From Rhodanobacteraceae bacterium (lineage in GTDB: Bacteria > Pseudomonadota > Gammaproteobacteria > Xanthomonadales > SZUA-5), in NCBI GenBank assembly GCA_003233535.1, contig QIMA01000111.1, forward strand, positions 1 through 6,745: a stretch of DNA of 6,745 bases, given 5' to 3'. The position numbers and the translations under genes were made by a program. The notes under the pieces are model-generated. The model saw only the letters and a program-made list of their open reading frames with translations. It was not told the DNA's origin and made no database searches. Below are positions 6,601-6,745 of this stretch, piece by piece (the first letter of the stretch is position 1; the number at the start of each line of letters is the position of its first letter).

Positions 6601-6745
6601 TCGAGCCGACAGTGAAAGCGTCGTCGGACGTGATCGTTGTCGACGATGAGATTGATCAGGGTGAGGCCGTAGCCCTGTTCGCGGACATTCGCGTGGTGGT
6701 AGGTGACGATGTTCGCCTGAAGGGCTTTGGTTTGGACGGCCGGTT
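3663..6745 (+). CDS. tamB: TamB, inner-membrane-anchored periplasm-spanning partner of TamA (3' end beyond window)
   Basis: One uninterrupted frame of 1027 codons, open at the right edge; I translated it throughout and found no stop. Residues 1-7 are basic and 9-31 form a single membrane-spanning signal anchor, with the rest in the periplasm. Residues 33-900 are low-complexity beta-rich sequence with alternating hydrophobic residues and frequent Leu-Gln and Gly, as expected of the long groove-like AsmA/TamB fold that bridges to TamA and has been linked to lipid transport. An early SGPFRLDLPSIDLP segment (114-127) resembles the corresponding segment in other TamBs. The C-terminal TamB (formerly DUF490) domain is under way at the edge: VRM (945-947), VTIP, VVDD (to Asp995), then VGDDVRLKGFGLDGR (1013-1027), which closely matches the family pattern. 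E. coli TamB has 1259 residues, so about 200-250 are missing here. The only cysteines are Cys685 and Cys694. ATG overlaps the tamA stop (ATGA) with only a weak GGA upstream, so translation is probably coupled to tamA. Confidence 0.95.
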   Translation, partial: MRMNKRRWFGVGLLAFVALIIAVSLLTTFALKIGFNQVPGLATVLGLSGRAIGPIAAQQLIWSQAGLTITVDGLDLDHAPFSLLSGQVKITGISASRIHVALPPALDEPAPASGPFRLDLPSIDLPFDVSSATLSIDQIVLVDAAGETLVDTDLQLSSFSLIDGVIEINELVSNEQTLGSVALTAKLDSKRAWAGELDLQATLQEPVNSQISVHTSGDLNELALEIVSSGELQADLQAKLSQLSTQPTWEMVFTAALAENAGFKESLPPGPFAIELRGSGGAESAALDGNLQAAGYVVDLAELALALADGSVRIDSADVAVQGQVSARIQAEGHWPLSLEGEAGDLNLRWQELSLADAEPNLTSKAGELVLTGFQDAYALVLDAQLLRGELAGTIRATGDGTDQGLSDLILRLDSSAGQVNISGDYQFAPMLADVQVAAVELKPELLATEWPGLVSLQARVQVRDNAGALSMEADIAELSGQLRGGQLSGEGSVAWVSETWPTGSISLGWAGNQVDYSRSAGQTGRLLVDASNLRIGTPDLGGRLQLDLQVPQRLSEWTELTGTAQASDLQLPGLQLERLAASRNGGSTTPVNIQGSGLRTNAVVLDSFDGVLAPDSEGDWSVVLAALGPEVSLELEAQLAGDEQGWAGSVSKLQAQQQPWPAVTLVAPAQWSWADGELAVQRSCLAINDGELCLSAKSASAGEDLTSDLEINAQLTQISLQPLRHLSPELDLAVSGALDGTLQARVLGQGGFSLTAAMSAPALELSLPGQDGERITRDLALEITAGPGEQQPQELTLTLRSALGGALILSAQGDPLAARPDWLLELQSQALDLRLIDGFSPELVEPKGTLSGDLQARLVDGQLAPQGELRLSAVGAELPSVGTKVSELDLVIGAEAGGRLNLRGGGKLGGGQFEVEGSVTLDETADARLVLKGQDLLVADLPIVRMTVSPDLQIERSDGKVTANGSVTIPSAMIDLARFEPTVKASSDVIVVDDEIDQGEAVALFADIRVVVGDDVRLKGFGLDGR

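Noticed and set aside
3663..6745. About ten CTGCAG hexamers in tamB, far above random expectation
   Set aside because: Nearly all are in-frame Leu-Gln pairs or similar (CTG CAG), explained by the beta-rich Leu/Gln composition and the strong CTG and CAG preference. The spacing is irregular and nothing suggests a binding array.
1..6745. CRISPR, insertion sequence, prophage, toxin-antitoxin or tRNA features
   Set aside because: No direct repeats with regular spacers, no transposase or integrase reading frame, no terminal inverted repeats, and no cloverleaf-like sequence was seen.

Overview
The window looks like a piece of a gammaproteobacterial chromosome. It is GC-rich (by eye around 60%), strongly prefers CTG and CAG codons, and encodes envelope-biogenesis proteins typical of that class. 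The TamA sequence reminds me most of Xanthomonadales-like lineages, but that is an impression and not a measurement. I see no sign of mobile DNA, phage, CRISPR, rRNA or tRNA.

Layout. Positions 1-116 are a short gene boundary whose neighbour cannot be identified. Positions 117-1604 (minus strand) hold a periplasmic HtrA-family serine protease of the DegQ/MucD type, with a complete catalytic triad and two PDZ domains. Positions 1605-1821 are a divergent control region. It contains a candidate sigma-E (RpoE/AlgU) promoter for the protease, two ribosome binding sites, and several short palindromes. Positions 1822-3666 (plus strand) encode TamA, an Omp85-family outer-membrane protein with three POTRA domains and a C-terminal barrel; it starts at TTG behind a good Shine-Dalgarno. 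From 3663 to the right edge runs one uninterrupted reading frame of 1027 codons. It overlaps the tamA stop by four bases (ATGA) and is TamB, the inner-membrane-anchored partner that spans the periplasm. Its last couple of hundred residues lie outside the window.

How the genes fit together. TamA and TamB form the translocation and assembly module, which helps place proteins (and, in recent work on TamB, phospholipids) into the outer membrane. The divergent protease degrades or holds misfolded periplasmic and outer-membrane proteins. The region is therefore a compact envelope assembly and quality-control locus. The individual families are well known. The less ordinary points are the divergent protease/TAM pairing, the sigma-E-like promoter that overrides the longest possible start of the protease, the TTG start of tamA, and a single close cysteine pair in TamB. 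I found no convincing undescribed system.
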